64,000 bases of DNA from the NCBI GenBank assembly GCA_021292105.1, contig CM037861.1:34626172-34690171 (forward strand), given 5' to 3'. Below the pieces are notes generated by a model. That model did no database searches. It worked only from the letters and a program-made list of their open reading frames with translations, and was not told the origin of the DNA. This DNA is from Anadara kagoshimensis (lineage: Eukaryota > Mollusca > Bivalvia > Arcoida > Arcidae). How positions within the stretch are numbered: position 1 is the first letter of the stretch; each line of letters starts with the position of its first letter. Below, in pieces: positions 35,450 through 48,600 of this stretch. A program made the translations under genes and the position numbers.

Positions 35450-38138
35450 CAAGAGGCCCATTGGGCCTAATACGCTCACCTGATAAATAATAGCTCGATT
35501 GTCAAATGTCAAAATATGTCATAATAGTAACAATTTAAGGCGAAACTGTGAAAACAACAGTATAAAAGTAAAAATACTAGGCCATTTTGGATTTTTTTTG
35601 GTATTTGTGACCTTGACCCTTGAACATATGGCCTGTTATTATATCAAAATCATTATGATGAAAACACCTAATAGTCTAATATACATGCCTATATAAAGAG
35701 TTTATAGTTTTAGAGAAAATTAACATTTTCAATATTGTTTTGCATCTGTGACCTTGACCTTTGAACCCATGACCTTTTTCTATACAGCAAAATGACCGTT
35801 GTATCAATATACCTACAACATTCTAATATACATGCCTATACAAAAAGTTAATAGTTTTAGAGATAATTAACCATTTTAGTATTATTTCGCATCTGTATTG
35901 CAGTATTATTTCCCATCTGTGACCTTGACCTTTGAACCCATGACCTTAATCTCTATATCAAAATGATCGTTACATTAATACTAACAATATTCTAATATAC
36001 ATGTCTATACAAAAAGTTAATAGTTTTCTAGATAATTAACCATTTTTGTATTGTTTTGCATCTGTGACCTTGATCTTTGAACCCATGACCTTTTTCTATA
36101 CATCAAAATGATCTTTGTATCAATGCCTACAACATTCTTATATACATGCTTATACAAAAAGCTAATAGTTTTCAAGATATTTCATCATTTCAGTATTATT
36201 TCACATATGTGACCTTGACCTTTGAACCCATGACCTTAATCTGTATATCAAAATGATCATTACATTAATACTAACAATATTCTAATATACAGTTGACTCT
36301 CGTTATCTTGAACTCGACGGGGAAATGCAAAAAGTTCGACTTATCCGGAGTTCGAGATAACCAATGTTAAAAACGGCAACAAAAGGGAAGTAACTCGTAC
36401 ACGCCTACCAGAAGTCGCTTCCGGTTTTATCTTGTCAAACAGTATATTGCCGTTTTCTCCTATATGGTATGTATTCAATTATGCATTTTGTTTTATAAGA
36501 TTTTCTTTAATTACTCAAATCAGTCAATAACTGATTGCGCTATTGTTATTAGCCGACAAATAGTGGAGTCCGCTTTGGTCTCCATACCAGTTTCGCTTTG
36601 TGTACTTTAATCACCCAAAGCTTCCGGTTGTATTGAGTAATGTTCTCATCACACGCTTTTCGGCAGCCAAGTTCAGCTTTGCAGTAATTATAACACCTGC
36701 CAATCTCCTTCATGGTTTAATTGCTTATGCAAGGGATAATAATTAAGAGCTTAAGGAAATTGGGAGGTCAGTGCAATGTTGTCATTTTAAAATCAACACG
36801 AGGCCGACAGTCAAATATTTTATTTATGTCGGAATGTGTTTTTTCTGTAGGCGTTGACAAATTTGATCTTCCAAAAGTTTTGTTCGAGTTAACAAATTTA
36901 ATTTTTCTAAATTTTTTGATCAAGTTTGACATTTAATTTTCCTAATTTTTTGTTCGAGTTAACGAGTGTATTCTCCTAGGATTTTCATTGAAGGGGACGA
37001 AAATACTGTTCGACACATCCGATAATTCGAGATATCCGAGTTCGAGATAACCGGAGTGATTTTGGTTTAATAAAGAACAACTCTGTTCGGAGTTTTTAAA
37101 AAAGTTCGAGATATCCGGTAGTTTGAGATATCCGAGTTCGAGATAACGAGATTCAACTGTACATGTCTATACAAAAAGTTTTTGTTTTGGAGATAATTAA
37201 CCATTTTGGTATTGTTTCGCATCTGTGACCTTGACCTTTGGACTCATGACCTTTTTCTACACATCAAAATAATCTTTGTATCAATACCTACAACATTCTA
37301 ATATACATGCCTATACAAAGAGTTTATAGTTTTAGAGATAATTAACCATTTCAGTATTATTTTGCATCTGTGACCTTGACCTTTGAACCCATGACCTTAA
37401 TCTATATATCAAAATGATCGTTACATCAATACTAACAATATTCTAATATACTGTCTATACAAAAAGTTTATAGTTTTCTAGATAATTAACCATTTTGGTA
37501 TTGTTTTGCATCTGTGACCTTGACCTTTGAACCCATGACCTTTTTCTATACATCAAAATGATCGATGTATCAATTTCTACAACATTCTAATATACATCTC
37601 TATATAAAAGTTTATAGTTTTCGAGATAATAATTAAAATCAGAGGTTAAAAAAATAGGTCATGACTTTCACAATTGACCTTGACCCCATTTTGAAGATAA
37701 TAACAAGAATGTCAAAACTTAAAACCCATCTCATTAGATGGTCAAATAGCCAAGTTATAACAATTTTACGATTTTTTCAAATTAAAAATGCGTAACCTAT
37801 TTTTGTCCAAATTTCACAAAATGAACAAACTATAGTCTTAAGACCCTAGACAGCCAAATATCACATAAGATTTTTTCTCCAATCATTGATTTCGGAGAGA
37901 AGATTTTTTCAGATTTTTGCACCCCTAGGTCACCGTGACCTAGTTATGGTAGCCATGCCAACGCCACAAATCTGAATTGCACCGGCCCATGTATACTTCT
38001 TACCAAGTTTCATTAAAATCTGTCTTGTAGTTTCAGAACAGATGTCGAAAATAGGTGTTAACGATGCACACACGCACACACATACACACGCTGTGCTATG
38101 CCATAAGCTCACATGACCTTTCAGTCAGGTGAGCTAAA
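35450..38138. mobile_element. Tandem-repeat-bearing element, copy 3 (145-bp core)
   Basis: The head is CAAGAGGCCCATTGGGCCTA then ATACGCTCACCTGA. There are about eight 145-bp core units, with one TIR element inserted at 36290-37159. The tail has a CACACGCACACAC stretch and a hairpin ending CAGTCAGGTGAGCTAAA. The next element starts only about 12 bp later. Confidence 0.85.
36290..37159. mobile_element. 870-bp TIR element nested in copy 3, TA target site
   Basis: The termini are CAGTTGACTCTCGTTATCTT and the inverted CAGTTGAATCTCGTTATCTC. TA is duplicated at 36288-36289 and 37160-37161, and the surrounding core unit is restored by excision. The subterminal GTTCGAGATAACC / AGTTCGAGATATCCG motifs recur. 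TIR style and TA target match pogo/Tigger-type MITEs. No transposase is present. Confidence 0.9.
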
Positions 38139-38149
38139 TATTAAACAAA

Positions 38150-40725
38150 CAAGAGGCCCATGGGCGTTATACGCTCACCTGATAACTAATGGCTAGCTGA
38201 TAGATTTAAAGTAAATGTAAATACTAAACCCCAATGAGTTTTTTCTTTACATCAAAAGGATCATTGTATCAATACCTACAACATTCTTATATACATGCCT
38301 ATGCAAAACGTTTATAGTTTTCAAGATAATTAACAATTTCAGTATTGTTTTACATGTGACCTTGACCTTTGAACCCATGACCTTTTTCTATACATCAAAA
38401 TGACCGTTGTATCAATATCTACAACATTCTCATATAAATGCCTATACAAAAAGTTTATAGTTTTCGAGATAATTAACCATTTCGGTATTGATTCGCATCT
38501 GTGACCTTGACCTTTGAACCCATGACCTTTTTTCTATACATCAAAATGATCGTTGTACCATCCTACAACATTCTAATATATATGCCTATACAGAAAGTTT
38601 ATAGTTTTCGAGATAATTAACCACTTCAGTATTGATTCGCATCTGTGACCTTGACCTTTGAACCCATGACCTTTTTCTATACATCAAAATGATCGTTGTA
38701 TCAATACCTACAACATTCTAATATAAATGCCTATACAAAAAGTTTATAGTTTTCGAGATAATTAACCATTTCGGTGTTGTTTTGCATCTGTGACCTTGAC
38801 CTTTGAACCATGACCTTTTTCTATACATCAAAATGATTGTTGTATCAATACCTACAACATTCTAATATACATGACTATACAAAAGTTTATAGTTTTCGAG
38901 AAAATAATTATAATCAGAGGTAAAAAAAATTAGGTCACGACCTTCACAATTGACCTTGACCTCATTTTGAAGATACTAACAAGAAGGTGTCAAAACTGAA
39001 AACCCCATGTCATTATCTAGTCAAGTAGTCAAGTTATAACAATTTGAAGCTATTTTACGATTTTTTCAAAATTAAACGCAAAAAACGCGTACCGTAATCC
39101 TTCTATGTATTCGGACGAATTTTAATAATTTCATTTTCAAGTGTCCGGGAACTTAGAGGAAATATGAAAATTATACACTTGGAAAAATGGGGGTGTCCGA
39201 ATATTTAGAGTTGTCCGATATTTAGGAGCCGATAATATGTCTCGCTGCCCTCCCGGTAATGCAAGACACTATCAACGACGATACGCACATGGATATCATC
39301 TATAATATCAATTTTCAAATAAAGTTCCTGTTGAAATTACCTTTAGTGTTGTTTATTTCACAAAAAGTCGTTTTTTGAAGTGTTTGTTGACCAATAATCA
39401 TGATCCAATGTGTAATACACATCGAAGGACGCCATTTTTTGTAAGCAAATCGCGTGATTTTTGTCAGTAGTTTCCACCGTTTGAGGTTCACCGTTACCCC
39501 ACTTCGTCTTCTGTCACTGTCTACGGTCAAAATTTTTATAATTAATAATGGTCAAGAATATTTTTTAGTCAAGAAATTCCACATTTTGTACAATTAAGAA
39601 CCAGGACATGTTTGAATGGGGTTCGCCGTGATCAATATAGCTTTTGTTTAAAAATCTATGTTATCACTCACAGAACACAATAGTTTACAAATACATTGTT
39701 TTAACTCACGTTTCAAACAATTTTAATCTTAGGAAACAATAAATACATCGTAATGTCCATCTTCCCGTTTTTAGACAAATGAAAGTATCAGAGGATCGGG
39801 AATTCCCATAGTTGACATGCACTGAATCAGAAGGGATTCCACAAGTTTCTCATCCAATGAAATTCATTGATAACGTCACTTCCTGAAAAAATGTCTTTGA
39901 TGTTGGATTTGTGTGCCGACAGAACTTCTGGTCTCGTACGATGTTTCTTACCCACGATTTTAATTTCAATCAACTTTCACTTTCAAAGAATATTAAAACA
40001 CTTAATACAGGTATGGCTATATTCAGCTTACATTAAAAACGTAAATACATCGTAAAATACTTGTCCTCAAAGTTACAATCATGACTCCATCACGCAAATA
40101 CACAACGCAACAAACACATAAAAATAACAAATTCTAATGTAAATTAACAACAAAACAACAACATTTCTTCGTGTTTTTATTCAATATTAAGTATAAGCAA
40201 TATGTATTGCTTGTTACCGGGTGAATTCCAACAAAATCGCGTCCGGATTTAGAGGCAAAAAAATACCGTCCGAAATTAGAGGAAATTTGAAAATTATTAA
40301 AATTTCAAAATTGGGGTGTCCGAAAACATAGAGGGTCCGAATATATAGAAGGATTACGGTAACCCATTTTTCGACCGAATTTCACAAAATGAACAAACTA
40401 TAGGCTTAAGACCCTAGAGAAGCCAAATATCACATCAGATTTTTTCTCCAAACAAAACTTTCGGAGAAGAAGATTTTTTAGGATTTTTGCACCCCTAGGT
40501 CACCTTGACCCAGTTATGGTAGCCATTACAACGCCACGAACAAATCTAAATTGCACCGACCTAGACATGCTTCTGACCAAGTCTCGTTGAAATCTGCCAA
40601 GTACTTTCAGAGGAGAAGTCGAAAATGTGTGTTAACGACGCACGCACGCACACACGCACGCACGCACATACACACGCTGCACCATACCATAAGCTCACAT
40701 GACCTGTGGTCAGGTGAGCAAAAAA
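38150..40725. mobile_element. Tandem-repeat-bearing element, copy 4 (145-bp core)
   Basis: The head is CAAGAGGCCCATGGGCGTTA then TACGCTCACCTGA. It has about four core units, a tail with ACGC-rich microsatellite sequence, and the final hairpin GACCTGTGGTCAGGTGAGC. A third TIR element interrupts its tail at 39092-40359. Confidence 0.85.
39092..40359. mobile_element. 1.27-kb TIR element nested in copy 4, TA target site
   Basis: The termini are CCGTAATCCTTCTATGTATT and the inverted CCGTAATCCTTCTATATATT. TA is duplicated at 39090-39091 and 40360-40361. The interrupted host sequence (AACGCG...TAACC) is continuous in the other copies. TTAGAGGAAAT and GGGGTGTCCGAA motifs recur near both ends. It is non-autonomous. 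Confidence 0.9.
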
Positions 40726-40727
40726 TT

Positions 40728-41055
40728 ATGCAACAACCTATTTTTAATAAAATTTCCTGAAACGATCAAAATATAGATTGGTGTACCCATAAATCTAAAT
40801 ATCACAACAAATTTTGCTTCCAATCATCAGTTTCAGAGAAGAAAATTTTTCCAGCTGTTTGAGTTATTGGCCAAATTCTTGTTATTATTACAATCCAACA
40901 ATTACACTTGGATAGCTCCATCCAAAATATGTTCAGACCCAAGTTTCATAAAAATCAACCAGTGGTTTTAGACAAATGTTAAAGGAAAAGACAATGTGTT
41001 GATATATAGGCACACCCAAGCTACACTATGCCATAACCTCACAAGGGCTTGGTGA
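40728..41055. mobile_element. Old solo tail of the tandem-repeat element family
   Basis: A diverged tail contains TAAATATCACAACAAATTTT and ATCAGTTTCAGAGAAGAAAA, and ends CACAAGGGCTTGGTGAGCCAAA, the degraded end hairpin. Confidence 0.5.
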
Positions 41056-42032
41056 GCCAAACACACAACACGATTATATAAGATAAATACAAAAAATAAA
41101 ACACTTAGAATTATTCCTATGTCTAGCATACAGAAACATCATATCATTTCAAGATATAACAACTTAAACTAAAATTTCATACACGTTCAAAATAAAGCTC
41201 TGCATTATTAAGCACTTTGTCATGTTATATAAAATCACCATATACTGAGACAAGAGTGTAACTTCAGGCACTAAAACAATATCATGATAGGTTTGTAGAA
41301 TTATGCATCACCACTAACATTAATTTACATAAACTTTTTACAGTATAAATACTGTCACTATCACTACAGTGAAATCAATCTTATTGTTATATATTTGCAA
41401 TATGACTGTATCTCTCTTCGTTGAAACATGCAGAAGCAACTGTATTGCAATTCCCATTGAAAGATAGTTGGGGTCATGACCTTTGATGCATATGAAAACA
41501 AAACTTTTTTATCATTTTAGAGCAAATAATTACTACCATACTCAATCTGTTACTAATCCACAACTTGATTTTTCATTATCGTCCAATACAACTGCGATGT
41601 TAACTAATTCAATTTTTAATAATAAAATGTATAAACTAGAAAACAAAGTTAACAATTCTAAGAATTAAAATCTAAAACGTATTGAAAATTTCTGAATTTT
41701 GAAGACAAAAGATGACTTCATGTCCCCAACAGGATTACGATATGTGATTGTCTTTTGATTATGATGTCACTAAAGGTCAAATGGTCATGTGAGCAGGTAT
41801 GGAAGAAATAGTGTCAAGAGTTGAAACAAAAATGGATACAAAATATTTATTTATAGGAAATTGTAAATATAAGAAATGACATTATGCTCATGGTTTTTCC
41901 AGAGGTAATGCAAGAAAGTGTGTGTCTGTCAAATTTCATGAGCAGAATGTCATGTCTTAAGTAAATACTTGTACATCAAACTGATATTTTGTTTGAATAC
42001 TAGTGTGGCGACACCTTTAGGGGTTTCGCGGG
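41056..42032. other. Intergenic, unassigned
   Basis: No coding sequence or repeat was recognised. Confidence 0.35.
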
Positions 42033-42637
42033 AAAGAATGGAACAATCTAGAGGATTTCTATTAGTAGAGCTCATCCACAGAACTTGCCACTCAAAAGTT
42101 TAACACAGACCTAACGGATAAGTGCCAAACCTACCAATAATTTGGTAAAGAATTGGTTACTTTATTATGGGTACGAATTCAACACGGTACGTTAAATTTA
42201 TTTTGGATGATAGGGTCGACTTTAAACAGCTATTGTGGATTTTATGTGCAAGATAGAAAAAATATAAAAATACCGTCTTTTCCGTCAGATCTTAAACTTT
42301 TTTCGGTCAATGGACGACTTTTTCGTACAATGAACGGTTATTGAACAGGAGTGTGTTAAAACATAATTGTTTTCTGAAAAGTCCATTTTTTGCATGTTTC
42401 ACCCCAAAATTAAGTATGATCCGAAGTTTTCCAAAATTCTAATCAAGTTTAATAGCTAGATCGCATTAGACTCCATAAACTCAGAGAGTTTGAGCAAAAT
42501 CCTTAATTATTTTCTCAACTTCCTCAAAAGTGCTGTAATACGCTGCTAAAAATGAGAAAGTTGTCGCCTTTATCATTTCACATCCAGAGGATGTTCCGAT
42601 GAATTCGTCACTAATTCTCTAGATTGTTCCATTCTTT
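42033..42637. mobile_element. 605-bp TIR element (MITE)
   Basis: AAAGAATGGAACAATCTAGA (plus G) at the left end is found inverted at 42617-42637. The interior has no transposase. No clear target-site duplication is seen, so family and exact limits are open. Confidence 0.65.
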
Positions 42638-43549
42638 ATAACCACTGGTAGTATTGTATTGGATACATAATCACTTGCAGCTTCTAAAGCCATCTCGTTA
42701 AAGTACATCTATGAGAAGAAAAGTAGTGAAAACAGTTTTAATTTATATAAGAGTCAATATGTATAACATCTCCTTTATATAGAAGTTTTAATACTTTGTG
42801 TATTATTACTTGGTTGTATAAATTAAAAGTGAAACAACAAAATATAATTAAACTTGTTTCTCTCCAACTATCAATTAGCAAGTATTTATTATCTGTTCTT
42901 ATTATTAATCAAAATAAAGATCAGAAAAACAATGTAAAACATCTTAACCATAGTATGGTTGTTATCAAATATATCTACATATCACCTCGTAATTCTAGAT
43001 TCCGACAATTACCAGGCAGTTCTATGAACACATTTGTCTAAAGTAAGGCATAATTCACAGACTGACGATTGATATCAACAAAACAGAGAAATTCCTTCAG
43101 CAATCATCAGTTTTATTGTTATTAAAATTCACATTTATTTAAGCTAAACTTTGTAAAAATATCTAAATATAAATGTCATAAAAATATTTGTATGTTCAAT
43201 TTATTTTTTAAAAATATGATTAATCAATGTTCAATTATGGAATCTAAAATGTTATATAAAAATCCACAATGTATGCATCGATGCCAGCAGTGAGATATAT
43301 TACAAACCTTTTGACAGATTAAACAAATCATTAATGAGCTGTATGTACCTGCAGGGTATCTTAAATGATAAATAAAAATTACAAAATGTTATTAATTCTT
43401 GAAAAAATATAATAAACCAAACAAAGATTCCCTGAGATTTCAAAGAATAAGCAAATAAGTTACCAAAGTTGTCTTGGTAAACAACGTTTTTCTGGAAATC
43501 TGGGATCTACGTTTATATTTTCATAAACAAGAGGAATGACAATTCCTGA
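42638..43549. other. Intergenic, unassigned AT-rich sequence
   Basis: An 81-codon plus frame (42796-43041) has no recognisable feature. Nothing else was seen. Confidence 0.35.
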
Positions 43550-44565
43550 CAACATAGCATGTATCATGGTGTATCTGGGAATCCAACTGACAAACATTAA
43601 CATGTATCATATGGTTATCGGGAATCCAACTGACAAACATTAGCGTGTATCATATGGTATATCAGGGAATCCAACTGACAACATTAGCATGTTCATATGG
43701 TGTATCTGGGAATCCAACTGACAAACATTAGCATGTATCATATGGTATATCTGGGAATCCAACTGACAAACATTAGCATGTATCATATGGTGTATCTGGG
43801 AATCCAACTGACAACATTAGCATGTATCATATGGTATATCTGGGAATCCAACTGACAAACATTAGCAAGTATCATATGGTGTACTGGAAATCCAACTGAC
43901 AACATTAGCTGTATCATATGGTATATCTGGGAATCCAACTGACAACATTAGCGTGTATCATATGGTATATCTGGGAATCCAACTGACAAACATTAGCATG
44001 TATCATATGGTGTATCTGGGAATCCAACTGACAAACATTAGCATGTATCATATGGTATATCAGGGAATCCAACTGACAAACATTAGCATGTATCATATGG
44101 GTATCTGGGAATCCAACTGACAAACATTAGCATGTATCATATGGTATATCTGGGATCCAACTGACAAACATTAGCGTGTTCATAGGTATATCTGGAATCC
44201 AACTGACAAACATTAGCATGTATCATATGGTGTATCTGGGAATCCAACTGACAAACATTAGCATGTATCATATGGTATATCAGGGAATCCAACTGACAAA
44301 CATTAGCATGTATCATATGGTGTATCTGGGAATCCAACTGACAAACATTAGCATGTATCATATGGTATATCGGGAATCCAACTGACAAACATTAGCAAGT
44401 ATCATATGGTGTATCTGAAATCCAACTGACAAAAACATAGCATGTATCATATGGTATATCTGGGAATCCAACTGACAAACATTAGCATGTATCATATGGT
44501 ATATCTCGGAATCCAACTGACAAATTTAGCATGTATCATATGGTATATCTGGGAATCCAATGTAC
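43550..44565. repeat. 45-bp minisatellite, about 22 units
   Basis: Units carry AATCCAACTGACAAACATTA, GCATGTATCATATGGTGTAT and CTGGG. Many units have 1-2 bp deletions, which interrupt the repetitive open frames on both strands. Confidence 0.95.
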
Positions 44566-44657
44566 TTTACTATTACATATGGAATTTAATTATAGCTGAT
44601 GGAAGATTAGTTTTGGGCGTGAACCTTGACCTTATTATCAGATGTTCAAAACATGTA

Positions 44658-44735
44658 TTGAGTTGAGTTGAGTAATGGTGTTTAACATTTCAGTCAAGAA
44701 TATTTAACTTATATTGAGACATCACAAGCTATAGG
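44658..44735 (-). mobile_element. SINE 3' tail fragment
   Basis: The reverse complement of the last 75-80 bp of the SINE at 15340 is recognisable: GAGTTGAGTTGAGTAATGG, GTTTAAC, AGTCAAGAATAT, ACTTATAT and GCTATAG occur in order. Confidence 0.75.
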
Positions 44736-44739
44736 TTAT

Positions 44740-45449
44740 AAGTACAGTTCAATTTTAGCTATGGCAAGTTACTTTTTGTAGATGGTCCCCAAATTTCAAT
44801 ATAAGAGATTCGTGAAAATATCATCTTCCAAAACCTGGATTTCACAAGCAGATTCATATCTGAGTTCTACATCTACAAATGGCCTGTAAGATATATATGC
44901 AGATCACTGAATTTTAAATGTGGTCACAATATTACCATTTACAAAAAAATTGTAATTATTTCATCAGTTCAGAAAAGAAAACTGAAAATTACCCTATAAA
45001 TAGACAAACATCATCTTAATTATCATTTTGAATTTGTAAATAACACAGTTTTAATATTAAATACTGATGGCATTTAAAACAATAGATATCTATGCCCATC
45101 ACCAATATAGACAATGTGTATCCCTAAAGCATGAATGAAAAATAACCCTGATACCTCTTTAATTTGAGAGTCCATCAACTATTCTACATTCTACCCTTTG
45201 TGTAGGGAAACTAGTACTTCATTTTATAGTAATAAATTTCCCTTGAACATCAAAACTCTGTAACTATCATTGAGTGACAAGTCCATCTTGAGATATCTAT
45301 GTAATAGAATCTATTCCATACAAACTTGCATTGGCATACTGTATATTTTTTAAAAACAAAGCCAGCAATGAAATGGGAGACTACTGGTAGATATTAATGA
45401 GTCAGATATCAAATGTGTAATATATGTGTTGTTAAATGAACCCCATTTT
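44740..45449. other. 3' flank of the carrier gene, unassigned
   Basis: No repeat or coding sequence was recognised. Confidence 0.35.
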
Positions 45450-45455
45450 TTTATT
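45450..45455 (-). terminator. Candidate poly(A) signal of the carrier gene
   Basis: AATAAA on the minus strand, about 100 nt beyond the stop codon of the terminal exon. Confidence 0.45.
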
Positions 45456-45552
45456 TAATCAATTGTTGACATGTCTTAATTAAGTTCAATTAACAAATTA
45501 AGTATTTCATTAAATGATATCCATTAATTCTTTATCCTATGTGGTATAGACT

Positions 45553-45624
45553 TCAAAATGTGGAAGCTCCAGCTAAACGTCTGACCTGTTCATATGACAG
45601 CCAAAATGTTAGTGACCAAGGTGC
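45553..45624 (-). CDS. SLC25A27: Carrier gene, terminal exon
   Basis: Acceptor TTTCTAG, then 23 codons ([20 protein letters not shown]...) and TGA. It starts in phase 0, matching the phase-0 ends of both alternative exons. It encodes the sixth transmembrane helix and C-terminus. Confidence 0.85.
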   Translation of the reverse strand, partial: APWSLTFWLSYEQVRRLAGASTF

Positions 45625-48600
45625 CTAGAAACAAAACAAAATCAATTATGATACATATACATGGACGTTATGACACTGTTTTTACTCGAATAGTCACAGG
45701 AATTACCAATATGAAAGGTTATACCATAGATCGGGAATTTTTCGTACATGTTTGTCTCTCCTAAACTCATTGGTGAATCATCAAGGTTTGTCTACCTTGG
45801 ACTCATTGGTGTCATCCTCAGTTGTCTCCCCCTGACTCATTGGTGTCATCATCAATTTTGACTTCCCTAATGTCTTGGTTCTCACCAAGTTGGTTTCCCT
45901 GAAGCCATTAGTGTCATCAAGTTTGTTTCCTCTGAACTCATTGGTGACATCATTATGTTTGTCTCCCCTGAACTCATTGGTGTCATCATCAAGTTTGTCT
46001 CCCCCTAAACTCATTGGTGTCATCATGTTGGTTTTCCCCTGAAGTCATTTGTCATCATGTTGGTTTCCCTGAAGTCATTTGTGTCATCATTAAGTTTGTC
46101 TCCCTGATGTCATTAGTGACATCATCAAGTTTGTCTCTCCTGAAGTCATTGGTGACATCAAGCTTGTCTCTCCTGAAGTCATTGGTGACATCATCAAGCT
46201 TTTCTCTTTTGATGTCATTGGTTCATCATTATTTTTTTAATTTTGAATTAAGTGGTTAGAGGTAATTGTCTTCTACTAACTCAAGTACTATTATTATCTA
46301 CTAAAATACAACATTTAAAGTAAGTCCTACAGATGGTTTTTTTTGTTCCTTTTATAAAATATATAGACATAAAATTGATAAAATATGAATAACAAATTAC
46401 TTACCTTGAAAGTCTAGAGATAAGAACTAAATGAGCATTGTTTTAACCTCTTAATACCTCCTAATGGCTACATCAATAATAATTTTTTATAGTTTATGTC
46501 AATTAAAAAAACATATACAGAATTTTTTTTACTCTTCAAAAGTAAAAATATTTTTGTGGTTGAGAAAATAGTAAATGGAAACAAATACTAGACGAGTATG
46601 TTAATAAAAACAATTTCTAAATTTTGATAATCAGAAAGATTTATACGTTACTCTTTTTTTAAATATGTCATAAAGTTATAAACATAGCACTGTCGTGCTG
46701 TTGTACAGCGTAGTTGGGAAAATTGTGTTGTGGCAAGACAGAATATAAGCGAAATTCGGGGTGGGTGTCGATATCTATGCATAGTCCGATGGATGGTTTT
46801 TTTTTGGAAAAACATGTACCAAACCATGTATTGCTGAATTAAATGGTAGAAAATAATAATTTCATAAATATATGAAAAAGACAATCGGTAATTAAAATTT
46901 AAAAAAGTTGTACCCGATCGTTTTGTCATTTCGGATAGAGAGAAAGTAGAGTTTGCAGATCCTACCGTCGCTATGAGGGGGTACATTCTAGCGGTTGTAT
47001 GTAACTGATCATTTGCTGTTAATCTGGGTTTTAATTAACTGCTGATTATCACTCACAATATTCCCGTTTCATTTTAATGGTGAAGTACAGTTGTTTTACC
47101 AGTTCCAAATTTTTACTACCGAATAATCTAAAATTTCAATCCCGTTCAATTAAAGGAATCGCAAAATAACTTTCTCAATTTGCTTCTACTTGAATGTATG
47201 GGCATTAATTGTTTAAATAATATAAACTTTAACCGCTTCCTAATGTATGTGCAGGACAGGTCGACAGATTGTTGGTGACCTAGTTTAACGATGTAAACAA
47301 ACAAATCGTGATCACGGAAATGCTTTTTTCAAGAAAACATACTACCACGTGTTTTTGAGGACAGGTGTTTTGGAATCAGTAAACATTTGTATTATTACAC
47401 CACATAAACTTTATTTCCTCTGCTTGTGGATGACGTCTGCAGCAGCGCTTATATGAAACCCTGTTCGGAACTGGTAAAAAGACTATTTAAAATTTGCACA
47501 CAACAACTGTACGAATTATCTCCCTTTCACGAAAGTAAAATCTAATCGATAAACAGTTTTAAAATATGACACAATTGCCTCAACATCAAAATACGTTATC
47601 ATAACCTTCAAAATAAATTTAAATTTCCGTAGATTTCACGAAGAATTAATTCAACAACCTGCCGTTGCTGTTCATTCATAAAAAGTTATGATTTTACATC
47701 GTAGGACGCCAACTTCTCGAACTACTTTTTATTGTAAACATGAGATCAGTTCGCCAAATTGCAGTGCATATGTAACCAAATGCTTTACCCGTCTCAGAAT
47801 ACATATCTCACGATAAAACAGATATATTTCTTTCACGCTCATTTACCAGGCGCACTATTTCCAGGTGTACTCATATCTTATAATTTCATAGCAAAGAAGC
47901 TCGATATCTTGGAAGAAAGCAATAGCAACGTACACGCATTCACTATCGTGAACGCTGTACAAAAATGGAAGGAAAGTATAATGGGCAGTTATTAAGAATT
48001 AGTCCATAGTACAATACACTAGTTATCATCAGCAACTAGATGAAATATAAGTAAGAGCAATAGATGTTAAATGATATGGAGAAGATATACAGGTCTAACC
48101 GGATAGTTAGGAGTCCTATTATATAACCTTTGTAAAACAGCAGTTTTGACGGTCTTAGTACTTGATGGTTTGTTAACTTATATTTGTAAAAAAAAACTAT
48201 TTTTATGTACTACATAGACTGTTTTTCAAATGGAATAATTAAGGTTCAATTTTAATTTAAGTAAACTTCATCTTCATAAATAGAAAATACTGAGAAGGAC
48301 TATAAAATCTTAAGTTTCATGTGATTACCAAGCACTTTGGAAGGAAAACTTGCAATTTTATCAGTTACAATTAATTATGTATTGAACAAACTAAAATATT
48401 TAGAAATAGGGTAAAAATGTATTTTTTGAGTGTATTTAACAATTTTTTATTTTTCCTATAACGTCCATTTCGTAATGAACAAGAGGCCCATGGGCCTTAT
48501 ACGCTCACCTGATAACTAATGGCTAGCTGATAGATTTAAAGAAAACATAAATACTAAACCCCAATGACTTTTTTCTTTACATCAAAATGATCATTGTATC

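Noticed and set aside
43550-44565. CRISPR-like array
   Set aside because: Units are contiguous tandem copies without unique spacers, as are the other arrays here; the genome is animal.
46648-46986. 112-codon minus frame as a gene
   Set aside because: No domain, no suitable splice sites, and composition like the surrounding intron.
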